A stretch of DNA of 64,000 bases from UBA9655 sp964597045. GTDB lineage: Bacteria; Pseudomonadota; Alphaproteobacteria; UBA9655. This document shows positions 17,049 to 26,228 of this stretch, piece by piece; the stretch's first letter is position 1; each line of letters begins with the position of its first letter. Below the pieces are notes generated by a model. The model worked only from the letters and a program-made list of their open reading frames with translations. It had not been told where the DNA came from and did no database searches. A program made the position numbers and the translations under genes. The stretch lies in assembly GCA_964597045.1 (NCBI GenBank), contig CAZQWE010000006.1, forward strand, positions 1 through 64,000, written 5' to 3'.

Positions 17049-17462
17049 ATGTATCTAATCGAACCCGCAAATGCACAAGCTGCACAAGGATCTACTGGGG
17101 GTTTTGACCCACTATCCCTCCTGCCTTTACTACTTATTGTTGTTGTTTTTTACTTCTTCCTTATTCGACCACAACAGAAAAAAGTTCAGCAGCAAAAGAC
17201 GATGCTTGGTGCGTTAAGGCGAGGTGATCGGGTTATCACAAGCGGTGGAATCATTGGCATTATAACTAAAATCATTAACGATCAGGAAATCCAAGTTGAA
17301 ATTGCTGAGGACGTCAAAGTTCGTGTTGCCCGCTCCATGATTGCTGACGTTGTTTCAAACACTGAGCCACTGCCTGAAAGCCAGGATGAAAAGCAAGAAA
17401 AGAAGGTACCTGTTAGTACAAGGCTTAAAAAAGCGACTGGACGTTCTAAGAAGTCTGCATAA
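17049..17462 (+). CDS. yajC: Preprotein translocase subunit YajC
   Basis: 137 residues. One membrane span (LSLLPLLLIVVVFYFFLIRPQQKK), then the YajC domain with GALRRGDRVITSGGIIGII, and a Lys-rich tail. YajC associates with SecDF in the inner membrane. AAGAGGAAACT precedes the ATG. It lies upstream of secD and secF in one run. Confidence 0.95.
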   Translation: MYLIEPANAQAAQGSTGGFDPLSLLPLLLIVVVFYFFLIRPQQKKVQQQKTMLGALRRGDRVITSGGIIGIITKIINDQEIQVEIAEDVKVRVARSMIADVVSNTEPLPESQDEKQEKKVPVSTRLKKATGRSKKSA

Positions 17463-17484
17463 AAAAATAAGAATGGGCTAAAAT

Positions 17485-19044
17485 ATGATTCACATCCCCT
17501 TATGGAGAACCGTTATCATTATCGGAGTCTGCCTGCTCGGCATTCTTTTTGTTAGCCCTAATTTCTTTACAAAAGAACAACTCCAAAGCTTCCCAAGTTG
17601 GTTCCCTAAAAAGCAAATTGTTCTAGGTCTTGATCTTCAAGGAGGAGCTCACCTTCTCCTCGAAGTGGACTTCCAAGCCGTTGAAAGGGAACAGCTAACA
17701 AGCCTTGCCGATCTTACTCGAACTGTATTGAGAAAGGAACGAATTGGCTATACAGGTCTTGCCCATAAAGGTAATGCCGTAACACTGACCCTTAGAGATC
17801 CTGCTGATAGCGATAAAGTCATATCCATTTTGAGAAATGAAGAAAAGGAAGCAGAAATAACTGCGATCCCAGATGGTCAAATTACTTTAAAACTGAGTGA
17901 GAGTGCTATACAGAATCGAAAGAAATCTGCTGTAACACAATCCATTGAAATTGTCCGCAGGCGTGTTGACGAAACGGGTACAGCTGAACCCTTTATCCAA
18001 CAGCAAGGCGAAGATCGAATTCTGGTTCAACTCCCCGGACTTGAAGATCCTACACGTATCAAAAACCTTCTCGGAAAAACGGCCAAGCTTCAATTCAGGT
18101 TTGTTGATAGCTCTGTTCAAGCTGAGCCAGGTAAACCCACACCTGGGAATGACGTACTCCCGGAGCAGGTCGGTGATAAAGTCATATACTTCGCTGTTAA
18201 AAAGCAAGTGATTGTCAGTGGCGACAGTCTGGTAGATGCTCAGCCCAGCTTTGATGAATATAACAGGCCCGTGGTTACCTTTACTTTTGATTCTATTGGA
18301 GCAAAAAAGTTTGGAGACGCCACAAAAAATAATACCGGCAAATTGTTTGCCATCGTCCTAGATGATAAAGTCATCAGTGCTCCTCGCATTAGTGAACCTA
18401 TCCCTAATGGTAAAGGCCGCATTACAGGTGAGTTTTCTGTCCAAGAAGCACAAGACCTCGCCCTCCTCATGCGTGCAGGCGCTCTCCCGGCTCCTCTCAA
18501 CGTTATTGAAGAAAGGTCCGTAGGGCCTGGGCTTGGAGCCGATTCTATTGCTTCCGGTGAATACGCAACCATTATTGCCATTATCATGGTCGCAGCCTTT
18601 ATGATTATTGCTTATTCTTTCTTTGGAATGATTGCCAACATTGCCGTCATTTTTAATTTGATCCTTCTCTTTGCAGCCCTTTCTATTACAGGAGCAACCC
18701 TAACTCTCCCTGGTATTGCGGGTATTGCACTTACCATAGGTATGGCTGTGGACGCAAACGTTCTCATAAATGAGCGGATTAAAGAAGAGATTCGTCATGG
18801 ACGAAAGATGCTCAGTGCTATTGATGCAGGTTATAACCGAGCCATGACAACGATTACTGACTCGAACCTTACAACATTGATTGGTGTCGGGCTTCTTTAT
18901 CAATTTGGAACTGGCCCCACACGCGGATTTGCTGTGACAACATCGATTGGTATTATCGTCTCCATGTTTACAGCGATCACCCTTACAAAACAAATCGTGG
19001 CCTGGTGGGTTAGGTTGAGTCGCCCCACCCGCCTTCCAATATAG
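17485..19044 (+). CDS. secD: Protein translocase subunit SecD
   Basis: 519 residues. The N-terminal span is followed by GLDLQGGAHLLLEVD, a large periplasmic domain with VDETGTAEPFIQQQGEDRILVQLPG, and six-span RND-like membrane region with AGIAGIALTIGMAVDANVLI and NERIKEEIR. SecD with SecF uses the proton gradient to finish Sec export. It lies 12 bases upstream of secF. Confidence 0.97.
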   Translation: MIHIPLWRTVIIIGVCLLGILFVSPNFFTKEQLQSFPSWFPKKQIVLGLDLQGGAHLLLEVDFQAVEREQLTSLADLTRTVLRKERIGYTGLAHKGNAVTLTLRDPADSDKVISILRNEEKEAEITAIPDGQITLKLSESAIQNRKKSAVTQSIEIVRRRVDETGTAEPFIQQQGEDRILVQLPGLEDPTRIKNLLGKTAKLQFRFVDSSVQAEPGKPTPGNDVLPEQVGDKVIYFAVKKQVIVSGDSLVDAQPSFDEYNRPVVTFTFDSIGAKKFGDATKNNTGKLFAIVLDDKVISAPRISEPIPNGKGRITGEFSVQEAQDLALLMRAGALPAPLNVIEERSVGPGLGADSIASGEYATIIAIIMVAAFMIIAYSFFGMIANIAVIFNLILLFAALSITGATLTLPGIAGIALTIGMAVDANVLINERIKEEIRHGRKMLSAIDAGYNRAMTTITDSNLTTLIGVGLLYQFGTGPTRGFAVTTSIGIIVSMFTAITLTKQIVAWWVRLSRPTRLPI

Positions 19045-19056
19045 AGAGAGGTTGTT

Positions 19057-19974
19057 ATGGGATTGCAAATCATTCCTTATGATACAAATTATGACTTTGT
19101 TTCAAAGAAAAACATTGTATTCGGGATCCTCATTGCGATCGCTGTTATCTGTCTAGGATCCATATTCCTCCACGGATTCAACTATGGAATCGATTTTAAG
19201 GGCGGGTTGCTCATGGAAATCCGCACACCACAGGCCACCGATGTTGCAAAACTTCGATCGGATCTTGCAGGCATTGTCCATGGAGAAGTTACTATTCAAG
19301 AGTTTGGCTCCCCAAACGATGTCCTTATTCGTGTTGAGCGCCAACCAGGCGGTGAGAAGGAGCAATTAGAAGCCCTGGCAAAAATTAAGGAAAAGCTGGG
19401 AACAAATATAGACTACAGGCAAGTTGTTACTGTTGGTCCAAAGGTCAGTGAAGATCTTGTTCGTAATGGTATTTATGCTGTCTTTTGGTCACTCGTGGCC
19501 ATGCTCGGTTATATTTGGTTCAGGTTTGAATGGCAATTTGGTGTTTGTTCCGTGATCACCCTAGCTCATGATGCCCTTATTGTCCTCGGACTTTTTGCCC
19601 TTTTTCAACTAGAGTTTAATGAAACAGCTATTATCGCTGTTCTCATCACGGTCACTTATTCAATTAACGATACGGTTGTGATTTATGACCGAATTCGCGA
19701 AAACCTTCGCAAATACAAAAAAATGACGCTCAGAGATTTAATTAATAAAAGTATTAACGAAACGCTATCAAGGACGATCTTAACATCCACCACGACCCTA
19801 TTATCCTTGTTTGGTCTTTATTTCTTTGGCGGCCCAGTAATTGCAGCCTTTAGCCTTCCGATAATCGTTGGAATTGGGGCAGGCACAATATCATCTATAA
19901 CCGTGTCTGCTCCCTTGCTTCTGCATGTCAGGTTAAGACCGGATCAAGTCCAAGGAAAAGAAGAAGCAGCTTAA
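19057..19974 (+). CDS. secF: Protein translocase subunit SecF
   Basis: 305 residues. GIDFKGGLLMEIR after the first span and the signature VTYSINDTVVIYDRIREN in the membrane domain. Partner of SecD. AGAGAGAGG precedes the ATG. It ends the argS-secF array and is followed by a hairpin with a T-run. Confidence 0.97.
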   Translation: MGLQIIPYDTNYDFVSKKNIVFGILIAIAVICLGSIFLHGFNYGIDFKGGLLMEIRTPQATDVAKLRSDLAGIVHGEVTIQEFGSPNDVLIRVERQPGGEKEQLEALAKIKEKLGTNIDYRQVVTVGPKVSEDLVRNGIYAVFWSLVAMLGYIWFRFEWQFGVCSVITLAHDALIVLGLFALFQLEFNETAIIAVLITVTYSINDTVVIYDRIRENLRKYKKMTLRDLINKSINETLSRTILTSTTTLLSLFGLYFFGGPVIAAFSLPIIVGIGAGTISSITVSAPLLLHVRLRPDQVQGKEEAA

Positions 19975-20005
19975 CTCCAGCACCTCGCAATGACGATCCT
20001 GTTCT

Positions 20006-20030
20006 AAAAAAGTTATCCACAACTTTTTTT
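20006..20030 (+). terminator. Hairpin with T-run after secF, containing a DnaA-box sequence
   Basis: AAAAAAGTT (20006-20014) pairs with AACTTTTTT (20021-20029). The loop and stem edge contain TTATCCACA, the consensus DnaA box. The stem is A/T-rich and therefore weak. It most simply ends the array transcript. Confidence 0.5.
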
Positions 20031-20132
20031 CATCTTAACGAAAAAAAAGGGTTTTATTAACCATACTGTTAATAACTTGTTAACTATTTCGATGCATGAT
20101 GATCTCCATAAAAAAAAATAATGGAGAAAACA

Positions 20133-20306
20133 ATGACAAAACAACAACTTATTGATGCACTAGCCTTTGCAAGCCAGACTGTTCCTTTCTTAATGATCAC
20201 AGCCATTTTTGTAGGGTTTGCTTATAGTTATGGTCAAACCCTTACACCATACCACATGGGTGACACCTGTGACCTCATTCGTCTTAGTTGTAATTACTTA
20301 CCCTAA
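20133..20306 (+). CDS. Small single-span membrane peptide, unknown
   Basis: 57 residues from the ATG at 20133, chosen because GGAGA sits 5 bases upstream; an ATG at 20121 lies on that Shine-Dalgarno. It has one hydrophobic segment (TVPFLMITAIFVGFAYSYG) and two cysteines near the C-terminus. No family recognised. The gene stands alone, with an A/T-rich upstream region holding an inverted repeat (20054-20061 with 20068-20075) and a strong terminator just downstream, which supports a real transcript. Confidence 0.45.
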   Translation: MTKQQLIDALAFASQTVPFLMITAIFVGFAYSYGQTLTPYHMGDTCDLIRLSCNYLP

Positions 20307-20340
20307 GACCGAACTAACCATTTCTTTTGAGTTGCTCCTA

Positions 20341-20370
20341 CTCGCTGTAGATGGTCTACAGCGAGTTTTT
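20341..20370. terminator. Strong intrinsic terminator, probably shared by convergent genes
   Basis: CTCGCTGTAGA (20341-20351) and TCTACAGCGAG (20355-20365) form a perfect 11-bp stem with a 3-base loop followed by TTTTT. It serves the small membrane peptide gene. It also lies directly after the stop of the minus-strand phasin gene and may end that transcript. Confidence 0.9.
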
Positions 20371-20371
20371 C

Positions 20372-20767
20372 TTATCTTTTCCGAGCCGTTTTCTTGGTTG
20401 CTTTTTGCGCAACGGTAGCCTTTTGGAAACCTTCTTGAAAGCTCTTCTGAATATTACTAATGATCTTCTCATTAGATTTAGAGAGCAGTGTGTTAATTTT
20501 TGTTGCTTGTTCTACAACTTGATCAACACTGGTTATCCCCATTTGAGAAGGAGTTGCTTTCTTCTCATGTGCTGATACATCACAATTAGTTTTTGCCTGT
20601 GCACTCAGTTGATCAAAAGTTTGCTTCATATATTGAGTTTGCAATTGAATCATAGACTTCGTTGCTTCTACAGCTATTTGCTGCGTTGTGTTCATGAGTT
20701 CTAAATTTCTTTTGTATCCATCAATAAGAGACTCAATCTCAATCCAGGATAATGGTGTTTTATTCAT
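20372..20767 (-). CDS. Phasin family protein
   Basis: 131 residues, almost wholly helical and without cysteine except one. It has the phasin look: YKRNLELMNTTQQIAVEATKSMIQLQTQYMKQTF, then a spacer and a second helix, and a basic alanine/lysine tail (KATKKTARKR) like that of PHA-granule phasins that touch DNA. Phasins coat polyhydroxyalkanoate granules. No PHA synthesis gene is in the window, so the substrate is uncertain. A purine-rich ribosome site (GGGGGAGAG) precedes the ATG. Confidence 0.65.
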   Translation of the reverse strand: MNKTPLSWIEIESLIDGYKRNLELMNTTQQIAVEATKSMIQLQTQYMKQTFDQLSAQAKTNCDVSAHEKKATPSQMGITSVDQVVEQATKINTLLSKSNEKIISNIQKSFQEGFQKATVAQKATKKTARKR

Positions 20768-20912
20768 TTCTCTCCCCCTTCATTATTATGCAAAAATAAC
20801 CATAATATTAATTATTTAATATTTAATTAAAGACAAATTTATAAATTTTTAAGATGCCATTGCAGATTGTTTGTTTCCAATTTGATAAAGGTATGCTAAG
20901 AATTTTCACTAT

Positions 20913-20997
20913 GCGGGTGTGGTGGAATTGGTAGACACGCCAGACTTAGGATCTGGTGGCGCAAGCCGTGGGGGTTCAAGTCCCTTCACCCGTACCA
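20913..20997 (+). tRNA. tRNA-Leu, anticodon TAG
   Basis: Acceptor stem GCGGGTG with CACCCGT, D-arm TGGTAGACACG, anticodon stem CCAGA-CTTAGGA-TCTGG giving TAG, a long variable arm (GGCGCAAGCC) as in class II tRNAs, T-arm GGGTTCAAGTCCC, and CCA encoded. Confidence 0.96.
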
Positions 20998-21078
20998 AAA
21001 AAGAAGATGGTTTAAGGAAATATTAAGGCTTACAATGATATTTTTAACATACTTTACTAAACGAGCGAGACATACATT

Positions 21079-22518
21079 ATGCAGATAAAAGAAACTCTAA
21101 ACAAAGGTCTAAAACGTGAATTCGATATCACAATTCCCGCAAAGGATATCGAGGCAAAGCTCGTCTTAAAGCTTGAGTCCATTGGTAAAAAAGTAAAAAT
21201 GCCTGGGTTCAGACCGGGCAAAATTCCCCTTCCTCTTTTAAAGCAACGCTATAACGCTGATGCTCTCTCAGAGGTCCTTAAAGAAAGTGTGGATAAAGCC
21301 GTCGAAAAAGTAATTAAGGATCATAAACTTAAGCCAGCCTTAAGACCTGATGTTAATATTAAGAAGTATGATGAGGGAAAAAATTTAGATTTTCATATGC
21401 AGCTCGAAGTTCTACCAACTCTGGGAGAAATTAAGCTCGATAATTTGGCTTTTGAAAAGCTTGTTGTGCAGATTCCAAATGAACAAATCACAAAAACCCT
21501 TGATAATATTGCAAAGCAAAATCGTGAAACCCAACCCATAAAGAAACCTCGAAAAACAGCTAAGGGAGATATTGTTGTCATTGATTTTGAAGGATTTATT
21601 GGCAAAGATCCTATCCAGGGAGGAGCGGCTAAAAACCATCACCTCGAATTGGGTTCAGGATCTTTTATCCCTGGATTTGAGGATCAGCTAACAGGCCAGG
21701 ACATTGGAAAGCATATTAAAGTTAACGTTAAGTTCCCAAAGGATTATCATAATGAGGCATATGCCAATAAGGACGCCTCCTTTGATGTAACCATTATTGA
21801 AATTCATGAAGCCGCACCTGTGAAACTTAATGACGATCTGGCAAAGAAGATTGGGTTCCAAACCTTAGCAGAAATGAAGGAATGGGTTGAAAAGAGCCTA
21901 TCAAAAGACTATGAAGCCCAAAGCTTTTTAAATACAAAGCGTCATGTACTGGACGTTTTGTCTGATAGATTTAAATTTGAAGTTCCAGAAAACATGGTCT
22001 CTCTTGAGTTTGACAATATATGGAAGCAACTTTGTAATGAACTCGGAATTTCCCAAGATACGGCCTCAAATAAAAACGAAAAAGAAAAACCAAAAAGTTT
22101 TGAAGACGCCACAGGTAAATCTGAAAAAGAATTACGCGAAGAATATAAGATTATCGCAGAAAGAAGAGTTCGCCTTGGCATATTGCTTGCTGAAATTGGC
22201 AATGTAAATAAAATCGGTGTGACTAACCAAGAACTTTCAAGCGCCCTCATTGCAAAGGCACGTGAGTATCCAGGACAAGAAAAAGAGGCTTATGAGTTTT
22301 TCAAATCTAACGAAGCTGCTTTGGCTTCCATTAGAGCGCCCTTATTTGAGAATAAAGTCATTGAATTTATTCTCAGTAAATCAAAGATAAATGAAAAACC
22401 TCTTTCTCCCGAAGCATTTGAAAAATTCCTCTTAAAAGAAGAAGAAGAAGCAGAAAGAAATATTCTTGCTTCTCAAAAGAAGACAAAAAAAGCTCCAAGC
22501 AAGAAAGAGAAGAAATAA
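21079..22518 (+). CDS. tig: Trigger factor (ribosome-associated chaperone/PPIase)
   Basis: 479 residues (family ~430-450). The N-terminal ribosome-binding domain carries the signature GFRPGKIPLPLLKQRY. A FKBP-type PPIase domain follows (residues ~155-245, GDIVVIDFEGFIG...FIPGFEDQLTG), then the helical C-terminal chaperone domain, ending in an unusually long Lys-rich tail. It catches nascent chains at the ribosome exit. It starts the conserved tig-clpP-clpX block. Confidence 0.96.
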   Translation: MQIKETLNKGLKREFDITIPAKDIEAKLVLKLESIGKKVKMPGFRPGKIPLPLLKQRYNADALSEVLKESVDKAVEKVIKDHKLKPALRPDVNIKKYDEGKNLDFHMQLEVLPTLGEIKLDNLAFEKLVVQIPNEQITKTLDNIAKQNRETQPIKKPRKTAKGDIVVIDFEGFIGKDPIQGGAAKNHHLELGSGSFIPGFEDQLTGQDIGKHIKVNVKFPKDYHNEAYANKDASFDVTIIEIHEAAPVKLNDDLAKKIGFQTLAEMKEWVEKSLSKDYEAQSFLNTKRHVLDVLSDRFKFEVPENMVSLEFDNIWKQLCNELGISQDTASNKNEKEKPKSFEDATGKSEKELREEYKIIAERRVRLGILLAEIGNVNKIGVTNQELSSALIAKAREYPGQEKEAYEFFKSNEAALASIRAPLFENKVIEFILSKSKINEKPLSPEAFEKFLLKEEEEAERNILASQKKTKKAPSKKEKK

Positions 22519-22528
22519 GGAAGAAGCA

Positions 22529-23155
22529 ATGGATATACGTATGAACAACTTAGTTCCCGTTGTCGTGGAACAAACAGCTCGAGGGGAAAGATCCTTTGAT
22601 ATCTTCTCAAGGTTACTCAAGGAACGAATCATTTTCCTCAATGGCCCTATCGACGACACTACCTCTAGTCTAATTTGCGCCCAGCTTTTCTTTCTGGAGT
22701 CAGAAAATCCGAATAAGGACATCTACTTATATATTAACTCACCTGGTGGAGTCGTTACCTCTGGTATGGCCATTTATGACACGATGAATTACATTCGCCC
22801 TGATGTATCAACGATTTGTTTTGGTCAAGCAGCTTCAGCGGGTTCTCTTCTGTTAACTGCAGGAACAAAAGGCAAACGGTTCTGTCTTCCAAATTCTCGT
22901 GTCATGCTCCACCAACCTTTAGGTGGTTTCCAAGGTCAAGCAGCCGATATCGAAATTCATGCGAAAGAGATCCTTGAGATCAGAGCCCGCTTAAATCAGA
23001 TTTATGCTAACAGCACAGGCCAACCTATAGCTAAAATAGAAAAAGCTATGGACCGTGATAATTTCTTCAATCCAGAAGCAGCAAAGGAATTTGGACTTAT
23101 TGATGAAGTGGTTACCCACCGGAGCACACCTACAGAAGTGAAGAAAAGTGCTTAA
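22529..23155 (+). CDS. clpP: ATP-dependent Clp protease proteolytic subunit
   Basis: 208 residues. Catalytic Ser in GQAASAGSLLL, His in MLHQPLGGFQGQ and Asp in the C-terminal part. The start ATG at 22529 follows GGAAG; the longer frame from 22466 is inside tig and rejected. It forms the tetradecameric protease chamber fed by ClpX. Confidence 0.97.
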   Translation: MDIRMNNLVPVVVEQTARGERSFDIFSRLLKERIIFLNGPIDDTTSSLICAQLFFLESENPNKDIYLYINSPGGVVTSGMAIYDTMNYIRPDVSTICFGQAASAGSLLLTAGTKGKRFCLPNSRVMLHQPLGGFQGQAADIEIHAKEILEIRARLNQIYANSTGQPIAKIEKAMDRDNFFNPEAAKEFGLIDEVVTHRSTPTEVKKSA

Positions 23156-23269
23156 ACTGGGAGAAACTGACCATATTTTAAAATTTGTTAACTATTTATT
23201 TGCATATCTATGCGATTCTATAAATAGGAGAGGCTCATTTCTTGAGCAAGGAATTAGAAGGAGGGCATA

Positions 23270-24544
23270 ATGGCAAAGTCAAATAGTGAAGATCCACGTG
23301 GACCACTCTATTGCTCATTCTGCGGAAAAAGTCAGCATGAGGTCCGAAAGCTTATCGCAGGACCTTCTGTCTTTATTTGTGACGAATGTGTTGACCTTTG
23401 CACTGATATTATTCGTGAAGAAAACAAAGGCCCCCTTCTGAAGTCACAAGGAGGCGTTCCTACTCCGAAAGAAATTTATGACGTTCTAAACGATTATGTT
23501 ATTGGTCAAAATAAGGCTAAGAAAGTCTTATCCGTCGCTGTTCACAATCATTACAAGCGTCTTGAGCATGGGAGTCATTCTAGTGATGTGGAACTCTCAA
23601 AATCCAATATCCTTCTTGTAGGCCCCACAGGATGTGGGAAAACATTACTGGCTCAAACACTGGCTCGCATTATTGACGTGCCCTTTACGATGGCCGACGC
23701 CACAACATTGACGGAAGCTGGTTATGTGGGTGAAGATGTGGAAAATATTATCCTAAAGCTTCTTCAAGCAGCCGATTACAATGTGGAAAAAGCCCAACGG
23801 GGCATTGTTTACATTGATGAAGTCGATAAGATTTCCAGGAAATCTGATAACCCTTCCATTACACGGGATGTCTCAGGTGAAGGTGTTCAACAAGCCCTTC
23901 TCAAGATCATGGAAGGTACAGTAGCCTCCGTCCCACCCCAAGGGGGGCGTAAGCATCCTCAGCAAGAATTCTTACAAGTCGATACAACGAATATCTTGTT
24001 CATTTGTGGTGGAGCGTTCGCTGGCATCGAAAAAATCATCTCAGGCCGTGGCCGCGGAACATCTATTGGTTTCGGTGCTGACGTAAGAGGACCTGAAGAC
24101 CGCAGACCAGGAGAACTCTTGCAAGATCTTGAAACTGAAGATCTCTTAAAGTTTGGCCTTATCCCTGAGTTTATCGGACGTCTGCCTGTTGTAGCTACCC
24201 TTTCCGACTTAGATGAAGAAGCCCTTATTGAAATCTTAACTGAGCCTAAAAACGCCCTTGTTAAGCAATATAAGCGTCTCTTTAATATGGAAGGGGTTGA
24301 ATTGACCTTTACTGAAGGGTCCCTCAAAACAATTGCACAGAAAGCTATTGAGAGAAAAACAGGTGCTCGAGGTTTAAGATCTATCCTTGAATCAACTCTA
24401 CTGGATACCATGTTCGCTCTTCCAACCATGGAAAACGTGGAAGAAATCGTCATTAATGAGGAAGTCATCCAAAATAATGCCGAGCCCATGTTTATCTATG
24501 GAAAAAAAGACAGCAAAAATGCAGAAAGCTCTAGCAAATCCTAA
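23270..24544 (+). CDS. clpX: ATP-dependent Clp protease ATP-binding subunit ClpX
   Basis: 424 residues. The N-terminal zinc-binding domain (CSFCGKSQ...CDECVDLC) precedes the AAA+ core with Walker A GPTGCGKT, Walker B IVYIDEVDK and the sensor/arginine segment. Residues RGTSIGFGADV resemble the pore-2/RKH region. AGAAGGAGGG precedes the ATG. lon, often next, is absent here; the following genes run the other way. Confidence 0.97.
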   Translation: MAKSNSEDPRGPLYCSFCGKSQHEVRKLIAGPSVFICDECVDLCTDIIREENKGPLLKSQGGVPTPKEIYDVLNDYVIGQNKAKKVLSVAVHNHYKRLEHGSHSSDVELSKSNILLVGPTGCGKTLLAQTLARIIDVPFTMADATTLTEAGYVGEDVENIILKLLQAADYNVEKAQRGIVYIDEVDKISRKSDNPSITRDVSGEGVQQALLKIMEGTVASVPPQGGRKHPQQEFLQVDTTNILFICGGAFAGIEKIISGRGRGTSIGFGADVRGPEDRRPGELLQDLETEDLLKFGLIPEFIGRLPVVATLSDLDEEALIEILTEPKNALVKQYKRLFNMEGVELTFTEGSLKTIAQKAIERKTGARGLRSILESTLLDTMFALPTMENVEEIVINEEVIQNNAEPMFIYGKKDSKNAESSSKS

Positions 24545-24567
24545 AGCATAAGCATGGGGATTGAGGG

Positions 24568-25668
24568 TTAAACCTCAATCACAACCTTGCCAAAGTTTTG
24601 GCCCTTTAATAGGCCACAAAAAGCTTCTGGTGCTTTTTCAATGCCTTGAACAATATGTTCCTTGTATTTGATTTCTCCTGACTTTATGAGAGGAGCGACT
24701 TCCTTTAAGAACATTTCATATTCATTAAAATGGTCTCTTATAAGAAAACCTTGATACTTAAGTCTTTTAACTATCATCGATCGAATAATGAGGGGGGTTC
24801 GATCAATTCCTATGAATTTTAGGATAGCACGAAGCTTAGGAATAATTTGCCTAAAGGAAAGACCAGGTTCCGCAAGCGTCATTCCATCATTGTACCATGA
24901 AATGGTTCCACAAACGGCAATCCTTGCAAACTCATTTAAGAGTGGGTGAACCGCAAAAAAGACTGGCCCACCAACATTCTCAAAGTAAATATCGATTCCC
25001 TTAGGACAGGCCTTTTTTAAGTCTTCTGGGAATGTGTTGCTATAGCGGTCAACACACACATCGAAACCAAACTCTTCAACAGCATGTTTGCATTTCTCAG
25101 AACCTCCCGCAATCCCTACGACATAACAGCCCATACGCTTAGCAAATTGACCCGCCATTGAACCTACACCACCCGTAGCCGCTGAAACCACAACTGTTTC
25201 CCCTTTTTTTGGCTCACCAATTTTTTTAATACCGTAATAGCCTGAGTAACCTGGTAACCCCAGTGCTCCCAAAAACAAGGATGGCTTAATATCAGATGGT
25301 AATTTCATAACATTTGTTGGATCAGTAAAAAGCTCGTTGACAATTTTTGGCTTTATAACCCCGTGGGTTTGCCAACCCGTTGTTGTGAGAACCAAATCAC
25401 CAACTTTAAGTTCTGGATTCTTTGAGGCTTCAATCGTACAAATTGCTCCCCCTTCTAGAACTTTACCTAGGCCAAAGGGCTGAATGTAAGACGCAATAAC
25501 GTTCATACGCCCGCGCATGTAGGGATCTAAAGAAAAGCATTGGGTCTTAAGCAAAATCTCACCCTCCTTTAAGGAAGGAATCTCACTTTCAATAACAGCA
25601 AAATCGGACAATTTTGGCTCCCCATGAGGGCGCGACACGAGAACGACTTGTTTATTTGTATAACTCAT
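24568..25668 (-). CDS. MDR-superfamily NADP-dependent oxidoreductase (CurA/YncB-like)
   Basis: 366 residues from ATG 25668. Zinc-free medium-chain reductase of the leukotriene-B4 dehydrogenase/enoyl-reductase type: LDPYMRGRMN near the N-terminus, nucleotide-site AATGGVGSMAGQFAKRMGC, and CGTISWYND. Members reduce enones or alkenals with NADPH. The start lies one base beyond the DUF2147 stop, so the two are coupled. The longer ORF to 25728 is inside that gene and rejected. Confidence 0.85.
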   Translation of the reverse strand: MSYTNKQVVLVSRPHGEPKLSDFAVIESEIPSLKEGEILLKTQCFSLDPYMRGRMNVIASYIQPFGLGKVLEGGAICTIEASKNPELKVGDLVLTTTGWQTHGVIKPKIVNELFTDPTNVMKLPSDIKPSLFLGALGLPGYSGYYGIKKIGEPKKGETVVVSAATGGVGSMAGQFAKRMGCYVVGIAGGSEKCKHAVEEFGFDVCVDRYSNTFPEDLKKACPKGIDIYFENVGGPVFFAVHPLLNEFARIAVCGTISWYNDGMTLAEPGLSFRQIIPKLRAILKFIGIDRTPLIIRSMIVKRLKYQGFLIRDHFNEYEMFLKEVAPLIKSGEIKYKEHIVQGIEKAPEAFCGLLKGQNFGKVVIEV

Positions 25669-25669
25669 A

Positions 25670-26173
25670 CTAGTTGCACCGATCTTCCTTTGGGTTCGTA
25701 ACACGCTTCCAGGTTGTTGTTCTCCCAATTAACCCGAGAAGCACTGATCCTCTGAGTGATAATTTATTAGGACTTACAAGCTTCATTTCTCCACTATAGG
25801 TTTTGCCTGTTTTTGAACTGTAAATCTCTCCATCATCATATGTATTTGCTTCTCCAGTAGGTTTAAAATCTGTCATTATTTCAAGACATAAGATAGGGCG
25901 ACTGCGAAGACTCTCTTCAGAATTTTGTGAATCAAGGGCTGGCTTTCCTGTTCTTGGATCTATTTCCCTCTCAGACCATACAATCTTACCGCAAGCATTC
26001 CTTGAATTGTTCTTACAAGGATAAACTTTAATGTGAGCGACGACGTCCTCTCCTTCTTCAGGAACCCGAGCCGTTTCCCAAACACCAAAGACTGTATTTT
26101 GATTTTGTTGAGCCTTTGCTTCTGGTATAAAAGTAAAAGCAAGAAGTGCGGATGTTAAAATTATTGTTTTCAT
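25670..26173 (-). CDS. Secreted DUF2147 protein
   Basis: 167 residues from ATG 26173 (GGAGA 6 bases upstream). Signal peptide MKTIILTSALLAFTFIPEAKA. The mature part shows the DUF2147 pattern: VFGVWET near the start, IKVYPCKN...CGKIVW, DDGEIYSSKTGKTYSGEMKL and GRTTTWKRV at the end. These are small periplasmic beta-rich proteins of unknown biochemical role. It lies between tgt and the reductase on the minus strand. Confidence 0.82.
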   Translation of the reverse strand: MKTIILTSALLAFTFIPEAKAQQNQNTVFGVWETARVPEEGEDVVAHIKVYPCKNNSRNACGKIVWSEREIDPRTGKPALDSQNSEESLRSRPILCLEIMTDFKPTGEANTYDDGEIYSSKTGKTYSGEMKLVSPNKLSLRGSVLLGLIGRTTTWKRVTNPKEDRCN

Positions 26174-26228
26174 GATGAGTCTCCTATTCATTATAATACG
26201 AGACTAAAAGAAAGATCTTTAAATTGTG

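Noticed and set aside
20006..20100. Possible replication origin (DnaA box, AT-rich tract)
   Set aside because: Only one box and no dnaA, parAB, gidA or hemE nearby.
22466..22528. Longer clpP start inside tig
   Set aside because: Extra 21 residues are a shadow of the tig Lys-rich tail; ATG 22529 has a ribosome site and the usual ClpP N-terminus.
24559..24580. Hairpin GATTGAGG...CCTCAATC between clpX and the reductase
   Set aside because: Overlaps the coding end of the minus-strand gene and has no T-run, so it is not annotated as a terminator.
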